NCBI GenBank assembly: GCA_902749685.1
Contig: CACVKW010000605.1
Span: forward strand, 124,001 to 188,000
Length of the DNA: 64,000 nucleotides
Direction of reading: 5' to 3'
Source of the DNA: Olavius sp. associated proteobacterium Delta 1
GTDB taxonomy: Bacteria > Desulfobacterota > Desulfobacteria > Desulfobacterales > JAFDCJ01
The notes under the pieces are model-generated. The model was not told the origin of the DNA. It made no database searches and was given only the letters and a program-made list of their open reading frames with translations. A program made the translations under genes and the position numbers. Position 1 is the first letter of the stretch. Every line of letters starts with the position of its first letter. This document shows, piece after piece, positions 1-8,526 of this stretch.

Positions 1-3000
1 AAACAGGAGGCAATCCTTTCTTTGCCGAAATGTTTTTAAAATCGCTCAATACCCAAAACCTGTTACAATTTGACCGTCGGCTTGGTTGCTGGCAGTGGGA
101 CCTGGAGCAAGTTCAAAATATAGGCATCAACGACGATGTGGTCGACCTGGTAGTGCGCAAGATTCAACAATTTGATGACAAAACCCAACGGGTCCTGCAG
201 CTGGCGGCTTGTCTAGGTAATCCATTTAAGCTGGAAACATTGGCCAAGTTGTGCAATTTAACGGTGGAAGACACAGCAACTGCTTTGCAGCAAGCATTAG
301 CGGAAGGCCTCATAGCACCTACGGGGCATGCTTCTAAAATTATAGGTGAAAAAAGTGGGAATATAGCGCAAGGATTTGTGGATGAATACAGCTTCCTGCA
401 CGACCGAATTCAGCAAGCCGCATATTCGCTAATCAGGGAATCAGAAAGACCAGCCATCCACCGGAATGTAGGCCAACATTTTCTTGCAGTAACGCCTAAA
501 GACCGTAAGCAAGAGAAAATCTTCGACATCGTGAATCAGCTAAATTTAGGGCGAGAATTGATAAAACAGCAGTCTGAACGAGACGAGCTGGCCACTCTCA
601 ACCTGAAGGCTGGGAACAGAGCCAAGGTTTCTACAGCATACGAACCGGCACTTAATTATTTTCAGGTTGGCATAGCACTTTTGGGAAAAAATGGTTGGCA
701 AAGACAGTATGAAATGACGCTGGCGCTTCATGTAGAGGCTACCGAGGCAGCATACCTTTGTGCTCAATACGGAGAAATGGAAAAACTTGCGGCTATTGTG
801 CTCCAGTATGCCCGAACATTGCTTGATACAGCGAAGGTTTATGAAGTTCACATCGATGCCTTCAAGGCCCAGTATAAATTGCAGGAAGCTCTGAAAACTG
901 CAAAACCTGTGTTGCGTATGTTGGGGGTACGGTTGCCAAGTAAACCAAGCAATCTGCATATCTTGCTGAATTTTACTAAATCCAGACTCCAATTGGCCGG
1001 TAAGCAAACCCGTAACCTCGTTACACATCGGGAAATGAAAGATCCTATTAAGCTTGCATCCATGCGGGTTATAATGCGGGCAAGTTCTGCTGCCTATCTC
1101 GCAGACCCTCTATTACTGCCGATAATTGTTTTCAAAGGAATATCCCTTTTATTGAAACATGGAATAGTGGCCGAAGCTGCTTTTTTATATGCAGTTTACG
1201 GATTGATTCTTTGCGGAGTAGTGGGCAACGTAGAGGCTGGTTATAAATTTGGCGAACTGGCTTTGAGTGTCTTGGAACGGTTTGACGCCAAAGAACTCAA
1301 AGCCAGAACCTATTTTATTGTATTTGGTTTCGTCCTACATTGGAAAATGCATGTTAGACAGACTATAGAACCTTTTGCAGAGGCTTTTAAAAGCGGGCAG
1401 GAAACGGGAGATTTCGAGTATGCCGGCTTTTCAGGGCTTTTTTACAGCTTTTGCTCCTTTGTCTCAGGGAGAGACCTGTCTCAATTAGAACGCGAAATGC
1501 CTTCCTACGGTGAAGTTATTGCCCGACTTAAACATGAACCGCCTTTTCATATGCATCAAATTTATCACCAGACTGTTTTAAATTTGAGAGGCCAATCAGA
1601 GAATCCCCGTATACTAATTGGTGAATGTTATGATGAGACAAAGATGCTTTCCATCCATACCGAAGCCAATGATCGCACTACTCTCTGTAATTTATACTTT
1701 AACAAACTCTTTCTCTGCTATCTATTTCGTGATTATTCCCAGGCTGTAGAAATGGCAGATATCACTGAATCTTACCTGGACGGTGTCATTGGTACCTTGG
1801 TTGTACCGCTATTTTATTTCTACGATTCTTTGGCCCGACTCGCCACCTGCTCAAAGGAGCGAATATCTAAAAGAAAGGGCAGTCTCAAACGGATAGGCTC
1901 AAACCAGAAAAAAATGAAAAAATGGGCGCACCATGCCCCTATGAATCATCTGCATAAATTTTACCTGGTTGAGGCGGAACTGCATCGAATCCTGGGCCAA
2001 AATGATGAAGCCGGTGACTTTTATGATCAGGCAATCAAGCTGGCTAAAAAAAATGAATTTACCAACGAAGAAGCACTGGCCAATGAGCTGGCAGGCAGGT
2101 TTTATCTGGAACGCGGAAAGGCCGTTATCGCCCGGGCCTATCTGCAAGAAGCCCTTCATTGTTATAAAAAATGGGGTGCTCTGGCGAAGATCAAGGATCT
2201 AAACGAACGATACATCCAATTGCTTTCTCACCGTTCGAACGCCTCAACAACTGATGGCAAGTCAGTGACTAGCAACATTGCGTCTTCGACCACCAATCAG
2301 CATGAGCATTTGGATCTGGCAACCGTCATGAAAGCCTCACAGGCCATATCCGGGGAAGTCGTCATGGCCGAGCTGATGAAACAATTAATGGCTTATATCA
2401 TTGAGAATGCCGGGGCGCAGAAAGGTTTTTTGGTTCTGAATATTGATGGCCGACTGCAAATTGAGGCCTCGATCATTGCCGATCCTCTTAGCATTGAGGT
2501 GTTGCAGTCAACACCGATTGAACGGTGTCGCGACTTGTCATTGGACATTGTGCGCTTCGTATTCCGCTCGGCGGAAGATCTTGTCATTCACGATGCGTCT
2601 GAAGCTAAACAGTTTGATCAGGATTTGTATATTCACCGGAATAACCCGAAATCGATTTTGTGTATGCCCATCCGTCAAAAGGATAGTCCCTCCGGTGTCC
2701 TGTACCTGGAAAATAATCTGACCACAGCGGCATTCACCGAAGACCGAATCAAAGTGCTCCGGATACTGCTGTCCCAGGCGGCCATTTCGCTTGAGAATGC
2801 CAGACTTTATGAGGATCTTAAACAGGAAATTATTGACCGAAAGCAAGCTCAAAAAGATTTATTGCATCTGGCAACAGCCATCGAACAAGCTGCTGAAGGT
2901 ATTCTCATCACCGATAGAAGCGGAACGGTGCATTACACAAATCCGGCGTTTGAAAAAATTTCCGACTACAGCCAAAAGGAGATCATTGGCCAAAATTCCA

Positions 3001-4361
3001 AAATCCTCAGAAGCGATCATCATCCGGAGTCCTTTTATACGTCGATGTGGCAGCGCATCACGTCCGGTAAGGTGTGGTCCGGACGAATCAGTACCAAAAA
3101 GAAAGATAACACGATCTGTGAACTTGAGGTCACCATTTCGCCCGTCAAAGACAGCAAGAACAACATTATCAGCTTTGTTTCCGTCAACCGCGATGTCACC
3201 CGCGAAATCCAGATGGAGAAGGAACTTCATCAGGCACAGAAGATGGAAGCCATCGGCACACTGGCCGGCGGCATCGCCCATGATTTTAATAACATTCTTT
3301 CAGCTATCATTGGATACTCCGAGCTGGCGTTGCTTGATTTGCCGCCTGAGAATATGTCGCGGTCACAAATACAAGAAGTACTCACGGCCGGCAATCGCGC
3401 CAAGGCCTTAGTGGAACAGATCCTGACGTTCAGTCGTCAGCATGATCAAAAAATGGAACCTCTGCGGGTTGCTCCGATCGTAACGGAAGCGCTCAAGCTT
3501 CTGCGAGCATCCTTGCCGGCCACCATTGAAATCCTAACCAAAGTTGAAGCCGAAACAGAAATAGTTAAAGCGGACCCTACCCAAATTCATCAGGTGGTGA
3601 TGAATCTATCTACCAATGCGGCGCATGCGATGGGTAAAAAAGGAGGCACATTGGAGGTGTCTCTGGCCAACACAGAGATTGATGCTCAAACTGCTTCGGA
3701 AAATCCGAGCCTGAATCAAGGATCTTACCTCAGATTAACGGTGAAGGATAATGGACCTGGCATGGACCACGCACTTTTGCAGCGTATCTTCGAACCTTTT
3801 TTCACTTCCAAAGGCCCGGGTGAAGGAACCGGTATGGGGCTTGCGGTCGCTCACGGAATCGTTAAAAGGCACAAGGGAGCCATTTCAGTTGAAAGCGAAC
3901 CGGAAGTGGGCACAGCGTTTCACGTATTCCTGCCGATAGCTGATGAAAAATCAAAGCCAAAAGAAAAGGGCAAAGTCCGGCAGATATTACTTGGCAGCGG
4001 GCGTATCCTTTTGGTTGACGATGAAAAAGCTATTGTTGACATGGGACAGCAAATCCTGGAACGTTTGGGATACCAGGTAACCGCAAAGACCAGCAGCCTC
4101 GAAGCTCTGGAAACCTTCAAGGCCAAACCGGATATCTTCGATCTGGTGATCACTGACCAGACAATGCCCATGATGACAGGCGTCGAGCTTGCCGAAGCCT
4201 TTATGCGTATCCGTCCTGATATCCCCATGATTTTATGCTCCGGTTACAACCAGACGATTACCCCGGAAGAAGCCAAAAATTTGGGAATTCGTGAGTATAT
4301 CCTAAAACCGTTTTCGATGGGAACTATCTCCGAAACCATTCAGAAAGTGTTAAATAACTAA
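1..4361 (+). CDS. Hybrid sensor histidine kinase with ATPase, GAF, PAS and receiver domains (5' end outside window)
   Basis: The gene is cut by the window edge. The reading frame is open from base 3, where it encodes GGNPFFAEMFLKSL, the end of a STAND/AAA-type ATPase domain, so the ATG at base 30 is internal. After the ATPase come a long helical, TPR-like region (about 400-2230), a GAF domain (about 2310-2800), a PAS domain (about 2870-3210), a HisKA domain with phosphoacceptor His in GGIAHDFNN (codon 3279), a HATPase with DNGPGM and GTGMGL boxes (about 3565-3935), and a receiver domain (about 4005-4345) with phosphoacceptor Asp in LVITDQTMP (codon 4155). Proteins of this build usually start with a Ser/Thr-kinase-like domain, which would lie upstream. 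It should phosphorylate itself and pass phosphate to its own receiver. No DNA-binding output domain or membrane segment is seen. The signal sensed is unknown. Confidence 0.93.
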   Translation, partial: TGGNPFFAEMFLKSLNTQNLLQFDRRLGCWQWDLEQVQNIGINDDVVDLVVRKIQQFDDKTQRVLQLAACLGNPFKLETLAKLCNLTVEDTATALQQALAEGLIAPTGHASKIIGEKSGNIAQGFVDEYSFLHDRIQQAAYSLIRESERPAIHRNVGQHFLAVTPKDRKQEKIFDIVNQLNLGRELIKQQSERDELATLNLKAGNRAKVSTAYEPALNYFQVGIALLGKNGWQRQYEMTLALHVEATEAAYLCAQYGEMEKLAAIVLQYARTLLDTAKVYEVHIDAFKAQYKLQEALKTAKPVLRMLGVRLPSKPSNLHILLNFTKSRLQLAGKQTRNLVTHREMKDPIKLASMRVIMRASSAAYLADPLLLPIIVFKGISLLLKHGIVAEAAFLYAVYGLILCGVVGNVEAGYKFGELALSVLERFDAKELKARTYFIVFGFVLHWKMHVRQTIEPFAEAFKSGQETGDFEYAGFSGLFYSFCSFVSGRDLSQLEREMPSYGEVIARLKHEPPFHMHQIYHQTVLNLRGQSENPRILIGECYDETKMLSIHTEANDRTTLCNLYFNKLFLCYLFRDYSQAVEMADITESYLDGVIGTLVVPLFYFYDSLARLATCSKERISKRKGSLKRIGSNQKKMKKWAHHAPMNHLHKFYLVEAELHRILGQNDEAGDFYDQAIKLAKKNEFTNEEALANELAGRFYLERGKAVIARAYLQEALHCYKKWGALAKIKDLNERYIQLLSHRSNASTTDGKSVTSNIASSTTNQHEHLDLATVMKASQAISGEVVMAELMKQLMAYIIENAGAQKGFLVLNIDGRLQIEASIIADPLSIEVLQSTPIERCRDLSLDIVRFVFRSAEDLVIHDASEAKQFDQDLYIHRNNPKSILCMPIRQKDSPSGVLYLENNLTTAAFTEDRIKVLRILLSQAAISLENARLYEDLKQEIIDRKQAQKDLLHLATAIEQAAEGILITDRSGTVHYTNPAFEKISDYSQKEIIGQNSKILRSDHHPESFYTSMWQRITSGKVWSGRISTKKKDNTICELEVTISPVKDSKNNIISFVSVNRDVTREIQMEKELHQAQKMEAIGTLAGGIAHDFNNILSAIIGYSELALLDLPPENMSRSQIQEVLTAGNRAKALVEQILTFSRQHDQKMEPLRVAPIVTEALKLLRASLPATIEILTKVEAETEIVKADPTQIHQVVMNLSTNAAHAMGKKGGTLEVSLANTEIDAQTASENPSLNQGSYLRLTVKDNGPGMDHALLQRIFEPFFTSKGPGEGTGMGLAVAHGIVKRHKGAISVESEPEVGTAFHVFLPIADEKSKPKEKGKVRQILLGSGRILLVDDEKAIVDMGQQILERLGYQVTAKTSSLEALETFKAKPDIFDLVITDQTMPMMTGVELAEAFMRIRPDIPMILCSGYNQTITPEEAKNLGIREYILKPFSMGTISETIQKVLNN

Positions 4362-4462
4362 GGCAACTCACCATCACCCGACCGGGGAAATCTAAGCGGA
4401 AGTTAAAATAAATTAAACGAAAATATCTCAAGCAGTTTATGCCGTATGCCTTGCGCCTTTTC

Positions 4463-5497
4463 TTATTTCAACATCCTTGAAAACACCCCCAGCGTATAAT
4501 CGATATCTTCAGCCGTAATGTGGTAATGGGTCACCGCTCTGATGCGGCCGTCTCCCACCGTCAACATGCGGACGCCCTCATCATCGAGCATTTTAATCAA
4601 CTGATCGAGCGGCATGTCAGCGCGCGTTAATTCAAAAAAGACGATATTGGTTTTTATTTGAGACAGATCAACGGACAAACCGGGCATTTCGGCCAGGCCT
4701 TGAGCCAGTTTGCGGGCGTTGGCGTGGTCGTCTGCCAGGCGCTCGACCATTTCGCTTAAGGCCACGATCCCGGCGGCCGCCAGCACACCTGCCTGCCGCA
4801 TGCCGCCGCCCACAACTTTGCGTGCGCGGTGCGCTCCGGCTATAAAATCCAGGCGGCCGCATACCACCGAACCGACCGGAGCTGCCAGTCCCTTGCTCAA
4901 GCAAAAAGATATCGAATCCGCTTCGGCAGCCAATTTATCGGGCGCGACACCCAGCGCCACCGCAGCATTGAAAAATCGGGCCCCGTCCACATGAATTTTC
5001 AAATCGTGGCATCGGGCAATATCGCCGACGGCCCGCATGTAATCGATGTCCAGGGGATAACCGCTGCAAAGATTATGGGTGTTTTCAAGCACGATCAGCC
5101 GGGTCTGGGGAAAATGGACATTGTCGACTCGAATCGCAGCCTCGATCTCAGGCAAAGGCAGGGTGCCGTCGGGCTGATTGGGAACCGTGCGCGGATGGAT
5201 ACCGCCCACCGCCGCCGATCCGCCCTGTTCAAAGAAAAATGTGTGGGAAAGGCTTCCCAGGATAATCTCTTCACCCCGACCGCAATGGGCCAGCAGACTG
5301 ACCAGGTTGCCCATGGTGCCGCTGGCTACGAATAGGGCGGCTTCCTTTCCCAATCGATCGGCAGCTAGCGCTTCTAATCTATTGATGGTCGGGTCTTCAC
5401 CGAATACATCGTCACCAACGTCTGCTTCGGCCATCGCCCGGGACATGGCAGGGGTTGGGCAGGTCAAGGTATCGGATCTCAGATCAACTACTCGCAT
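4463..5497 (-). CDS. ltaE: Low-specificity L-threonine aldolase
   Basis: PLP enzyme cleaving L-threonine or L-allo-threonine to glycine and acetaldehyde. The protein opens with the family N-terminus MRVVDLRSDT. It has VGDDVFGEDPT near residue 27, the cofactor Asp and Arg in HVDGAR (about 169-174), and the PLP-binding lysine in FCLSKG (about K202). At 344 residues it has normal length. The start chosen is the ATG at 5497 because AAAGGAG lies just upstream and the conserved domain starts there; an in-frame start at 5596 would run through a repeat element and is rejected. The end of a palindromic repeat lies about 20 bases upstream of the start, so that repeat forms part of the 5' leader. It stands alone between a kinase gene and a divergent acetoacetyl-CoA synthetase. 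Confidence 0.93.
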   Translation of the reverse strand: MRVVDLRSDTLTCPTPAMSRAMAEADVGDDVFGEDPTINRLEALAADRLGKEAALFVASGTMGNLVSLLAHCGRGEEIILGSLSHTFFFEQGGSAAVGGIHPRTVPNQPDGTLPLPEIEAAIRVDNVHFPQTRLIVLENTHNLCSGYPLDIDYMRAVGDIARCHDLKIHVDGARFFNAAVALGVAPDKLAAEADSISFCLSKGLAAPVGSVVCGRLDFIAGAHRARKVVGGGMRQAGVLAAAGIVALSEMVERLADDHANARKLAQGLAEMPGLSVDLSQIKTNIVFFELTRADMPLDQLIKMLDDEGVRMLTVGDGRIRAVTHYHITAEDIDYTLGVFSRMLK

Positions 5498-5517
5498 GGG
5501 ATCTCCTTTCAAATGAC

Positions 5518-5615
5518 TAATTAATCCGCCCTGAAAAACAGCATATTCAAGTTTTGTATATTGTCCATTGAAAACCGAATTTTTTTGATTTATCAAAGGT
5601 CCGGCGGATTAATTA
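5518..5615 (+). repeat. Palindromic intergenic element, copy A (98 bp, perfect 13-bp ends)
   Basis: The left end TAATTAATCCGCC (5518-5530) and right end GGCGGATTAATTA (5603-5615) are exact reverse complements. The interior shares the start CCGCCCTGAAAA and the end TCCGGCGG with copies elsewhere in the window. The left end points at ltaE, whose start codon is 21 bases away. No ORF is inside. This is the best preserved copy of the family. Confidence 0.85.
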
Positions 5616-5817
5616 ATTTATGCTGCGCATTCTTTGATTTTTATTTCATTATACAAAAAAATAATTTCTAGCCACCAGTAACGGACAATACTGATAACTG
5701 AAATCTCTGCACCCTGCAAGCTTTTATATTCGGATCTAAATATGCTTTTTGTGGACCTTTTCTTGACTAATGAATACAGATAGCGGTAAAAAGCCGAATA
5801 ATTCAATAAATTTAATT

Positions 5818-5850
5818 TCGTGAACATTCGTGTTAATTCGTGGCTTTATC
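5818..5850 (+). repeat. Single arm of a CGTG-type periodic repeat
   Basis: Three spaced copies of TTCGTG or ATTCGTG lie 11-12 bases apart and end in AATTCGTGGC. The same arm occurs in palindromic form at 62903-62997 and as a single arm at 17441-17470. The rest of the gene-free stretch 5616-5915 shows no feature beyond a strong ribosome-binding site for the next gene. Confidence 0.6.
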
Positions 5851-5915
5851 CATTTATTTTAATTGCTGCTTTGGCGTAAATGTAAAAACTTTTATAACTA
5901 TGTGGAGGGGCGATC

Positions 5916-7868
5916 ATGGCGAAATTATTATGGAAACCTTCGGAAGAACGAATCAAAAATACCAACATGTACCGTTTCATGGGCATGGTCAATGAAAGGT
6001 ACCAGCAAGATTTCAACGAGTTTGGGCCCCTTTATGAATGGTCGATAGAAAACATTGCGCAATTTTGGTCAACCATGTGGGACTTTGCCGGCATTATTGC
6101 ATCAAAGCCTTATGAGCAGGTGATTGACGATATCGGCAAAATGCCGGGTGCCGTCTGGTTTTGCGGTGCACGTCTCAACTTTGCAGAAAATTTGCTGCGT
6201 TACAGAGACGACCGGGTGGCTTTGATTTTTAAGGGAGAAGGGCTGGAATCCACCCGCATGACTTACGCCGAGCTTTACGATGAAGTGGCGCGTCTGGCCC
6301 GGGCATTGAAAGATGTCGGTGTGGAAACCGGCGACCGGGTGGTGGGCTTTATGCCGAACATGCCGGCGGCCATGATTGCGATGCTGGCGGCGAGCAGTAT
6401 CGGAGCAACCTGGTCGTCGTGTTCGCCCGATTTCGGCATTAAGGGTGTGCTGGACCGATTCGGGCAAATCAAGCCCAAGGTCTTATTTACCGCTAATGGA
6501 TATTTTTTCAAGGGCAAAAAATTAGATTCCCTTGAGCGTATCGCCAACATTATAAAAGAACTGCCATCCATCGAAAAAGTGGTCGTGGTTCCTTATAGCG
6601 AATCAGAGCCGGATATCAGTGCTCTCGCCAATGCCGTCCACTATGAAGCGTTTAAATCTTCGCAATCCAATCTCGACATCGAATTTGAGCAGCTGCCTTT
6701 CGAACATCCGCTTTATATTATGTATTCCTCGGGGACGACCGGTTTGCCCAAATGCATGGTTCAAAGTGCCGGGGGAATTTTGATCCATCATTTGAAAGAG
6801 CTGATGCTGCATACAGACTTAAAACGGGAAGATACGATTTTTTATTTCAGTACCTGCGGCTGGATGATGTGGAACTGGCTGACCAGTTCGCTGGCTGTCG
6901 GCGCTTCGTTGGTGCTTTTCGACGGCAATCCCTTTCATCCGCATCCCGGAGCCCTGTGGGAAATGGCCCAGGATGAAAAAATTACGGTCTTCGGCACCAG
7001 TGCCGGTTATATTGCCGCCCTTATGAATGCCGCTGTCAAGCCCGGCAAAACTTATGATCTAACCCCGCTGCGGGCAGTGCTATCCACCGGATCTCCGCTT
7101 TCCATTGAAGGATTTGAATTTATTTATGACGAGGTCAAGGCGGATTTACAGCTGGCATCCATAGCCGGCGGGACGGACCTTAACGGCTGTTTTGCGCTCG
7201 GCAACCCCATGGGACCGGTTTATGCCGGTGAACTGCAATGCCGGGGACTGGCCATGGATGTCAGGGCCTTTGATGACAAACAAAATGAGCTGATCAACGA
7301 AGAGGGCGAGCTGGTTTGCTGTAAACCGTTTCCATCCATGCCGATTTATTTCTGGGACGATCCGGACGGCAGCAAGTACCACAGCGCTTATTTTGACGTT
7401 TACGACAACATTTGGCGGCATGGCGATTTCGTGACCGTGACCGAACGCGGCGGTGTGGTGATGCTCGGCCGCTCCGATGCGACCTTGAATCCGGGCGGCG
7501 TTCGCATCGGAACTGCTGAGATTTACCGCCAGGTGGAGCAGATGGATGAAATTGACGACAGTGTGGTGATCGGTCAAAATTGGGAAAATGATATCCGGGT
7601 TATTTTGTTTGTGCAGCTGGCTGCCGGGCAAGAATTAACCGATGAATTAAAAAATAGAATCAAGCAAACCATTCGCATCAATGCATCGCCCAGGCATGTG
7701 CCGGCCAAAATAGTGAGTGTGCCGGCCGTTCCCTATACCCTGAACATGAAAAAGGTAGAGCTGGCGGTAAAAAAAGTTGTCCAGGGCCAACCCGTACTCA
7801 ACAAAGATGCGCTGAGCAACCCGGAGGCCTTGGATTATTATGCGGATCTGGAGGAGCTGCAGGAATAA
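5916..7868 (+). CDS. Acetoacetyl-CoA synthetase
   Basis: ANL-superfamily ligase activating acetoacetate to acetoacetyl-CoA with ATP, and so feeding ketone bodies or polyhydroxybutyrate breakdown products into thiolase. The N-terminal cap (FGPLYEWSIENIAQFWSTMW) and WFCGARLNFAENLL are typical of this family and of acetyl-CoA synthetases. The P-loop-like YSSGTTGLPK is near residue 270, an adenylation motif NPGGVRIGTAEIYR near 530, and the C-terminal lysine region YTLNMKKVE near 610. At 650 residues the length is normal. The start has GGAGGGG eight to twelve bases upstream. It appears monocistronic, with a strong terminator overlapping its stop codon. Other acyl substrates cannot be excluded. Confidence 0.9.
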   Translation: MAKLLWKPSEERIKNTNMYRFMGMVNERYQQDFNEFGPLYEWSIENIAQFWSTMWDFAGIIASKPYEQVIDDIGKMPGAVWFCGARLNFAENLLRYRDDRVALIFKGEGLESTRMTYAELYDEVARLARALKDVGVETGDRVVGFMPNMPAAMIAMLAASSIGATWSSCSPDFGIKGVLDRFGQIKPKVLFTANGYFFKGKKLDSLERIANIIKELPSIEKVVVVPYSESEPDISALANAVHYEAFKSSQSNLDIEFEQLPFEHPLYIMYSSGTTGLPKCMVQSAGGILIHHLKELMLHTDLKREDTIFYFSTCGWMMWNWLTSSLAVGASLVLFDGNPFHPHPGALWEMAQDEKITVFGTSAGYIAALMNAAVKPGKTYDLTPLRAVLSTGSPLSIEGFEFIYDEVKADLQLASIAGGTDLNGCFALGNPMGPVYAGELQCRGLAMDVRAFDDKQNELINEEGELVCCKPFPSMPIYFWDDPDGSKYHSAYFDVYDNIWRHGDFVTVTERGGVVMLGRSDATLNPGGVRIGTAEIYRQVEQMDEIDDSVVIGQNWENDIRVILFVQLAAGQELTDELKNRIKQTIRINASPRHVPAKIVSVPAVPYTLNMKKVELAVKKVVQGQPVLNKDALSNPEALDYYADLEELQE

Positions 7869-7906
7869 AATCTAATTGAGCGAAAAGCAGCTCAATTAGA
7901 TTTTAT
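7865..7906 (+). terminator. Hairpin terminator of the acetoacetyl-CoA synthetase gene
   Basis: A perfect 17-bp stem pairs 7865-7881 with 7890-7906 around an 8-base loop. The stem includes the stop codon TAA. The 3' arm ends in TTTTAT, giving a short U tract. Because the stem is symmetrical with A-runs on one side and T-runs on the other, it could also act in the opposite direction. Confidence 0.8.
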
Positions 7907-7978
7907 GTTAAAATATTTAATTTCTCTCTAATTTTCTAACAAGATTCAGGTAATGTTAAACCCAAGGGGGGCGCCTCG

Positions 7979-8389
7979 ATGCAGTCATCCATTTACCTCA
8001 ATTCGGTTGGGGTTGTCAGGAAAAGTGCTGACAAGGTATTGATCGAGATTTTTGACGAATTTACCGATGCACTATTAGGGCTCGATGGATTCTCTCATAT
8101 TTACGTATTCTATTGGTTTGATCAGAACGACAGTGCTGAGAAACGCGAGACTTTGCAGGTTCATCCCCGTAAAGATCCCGACAATCCGTTAACCGGGGTT
8201 TTTGCGACCCACTCGCCACAAAGACCCAATCTTATTGCCCTCACATTATGCAAGATAGGATCGATTATTGGAAATAAAATTCAAATTGAAGATATCGATG
8301 CCTACGACGGTTCCCCGGTTATTGATATCAAATGTTATATCCCCGGTTCAGTTTTGGACGCAGATGTGCGGCTGCCCGATTGGGTGTGA
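7979..8389 (+). CDS. TrmO/TsaA-like tRNA methyltransferase family protein
   Basis: The protein belongs to the UPF0066/TsaA family, whose characterised member TrmO N6-methylates t6A37 in tRNA-Thr using S-adenosylmethionine. Visible signatures are LDGFSHIYVFYWF in the first half, then VHPRKDP and VFATHSPQRPNLIALTL, matching the family pattern of an Arg/Pro-rich SPxRPNxIxLT loop. At 136 residues it is at the short end, lacking the C-terminal extension of E. coli TrmO, as is usual for the compact bacterial and archaeal forms. AAGGGGGG precedes the ATG. The biological substrate here is inferred from the family only. Confidence 0.82.
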   Translation: MQSSIYLNSVGVVRKSADKVLIEIFDEFTDALLGLDGFSHIYVFYWFDQNDSAEKRETLQVHPRKDPDNPLTGVFATHSPQRPNLIALTLCKIGSIIGNKIQIEDIDAYDGSPVIDIKCYIPGSVLDADVRLPDWV

Positions 8390-8526
8390 CAATAGCTGGT
8401 AAGCTCGTGAGTTGGTAAGCTCATATGTGCCGTGAGTGAATTGTCTGTTGTAATGAATGATGGATGATCCTAAGTTATCCGTGAAAATCTGTCTCCATCG
8501 GTGTCGCCAAAAAATAAAATCTAGTC

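Noticed and set aside
2859..3281. 140-codon antisense ORF within the first kinase gene
   Set aside because: It is a shadow of the conserved PAS/HisKA coding sequence.
5618..5827. 69-codon minus-strand ORF between ltaE and the acetoacetyl-CoA synthetase gene
   Set aside because: It has no ribosome-binding site, overlaps a repeat arm, and shows no recognisable motif.
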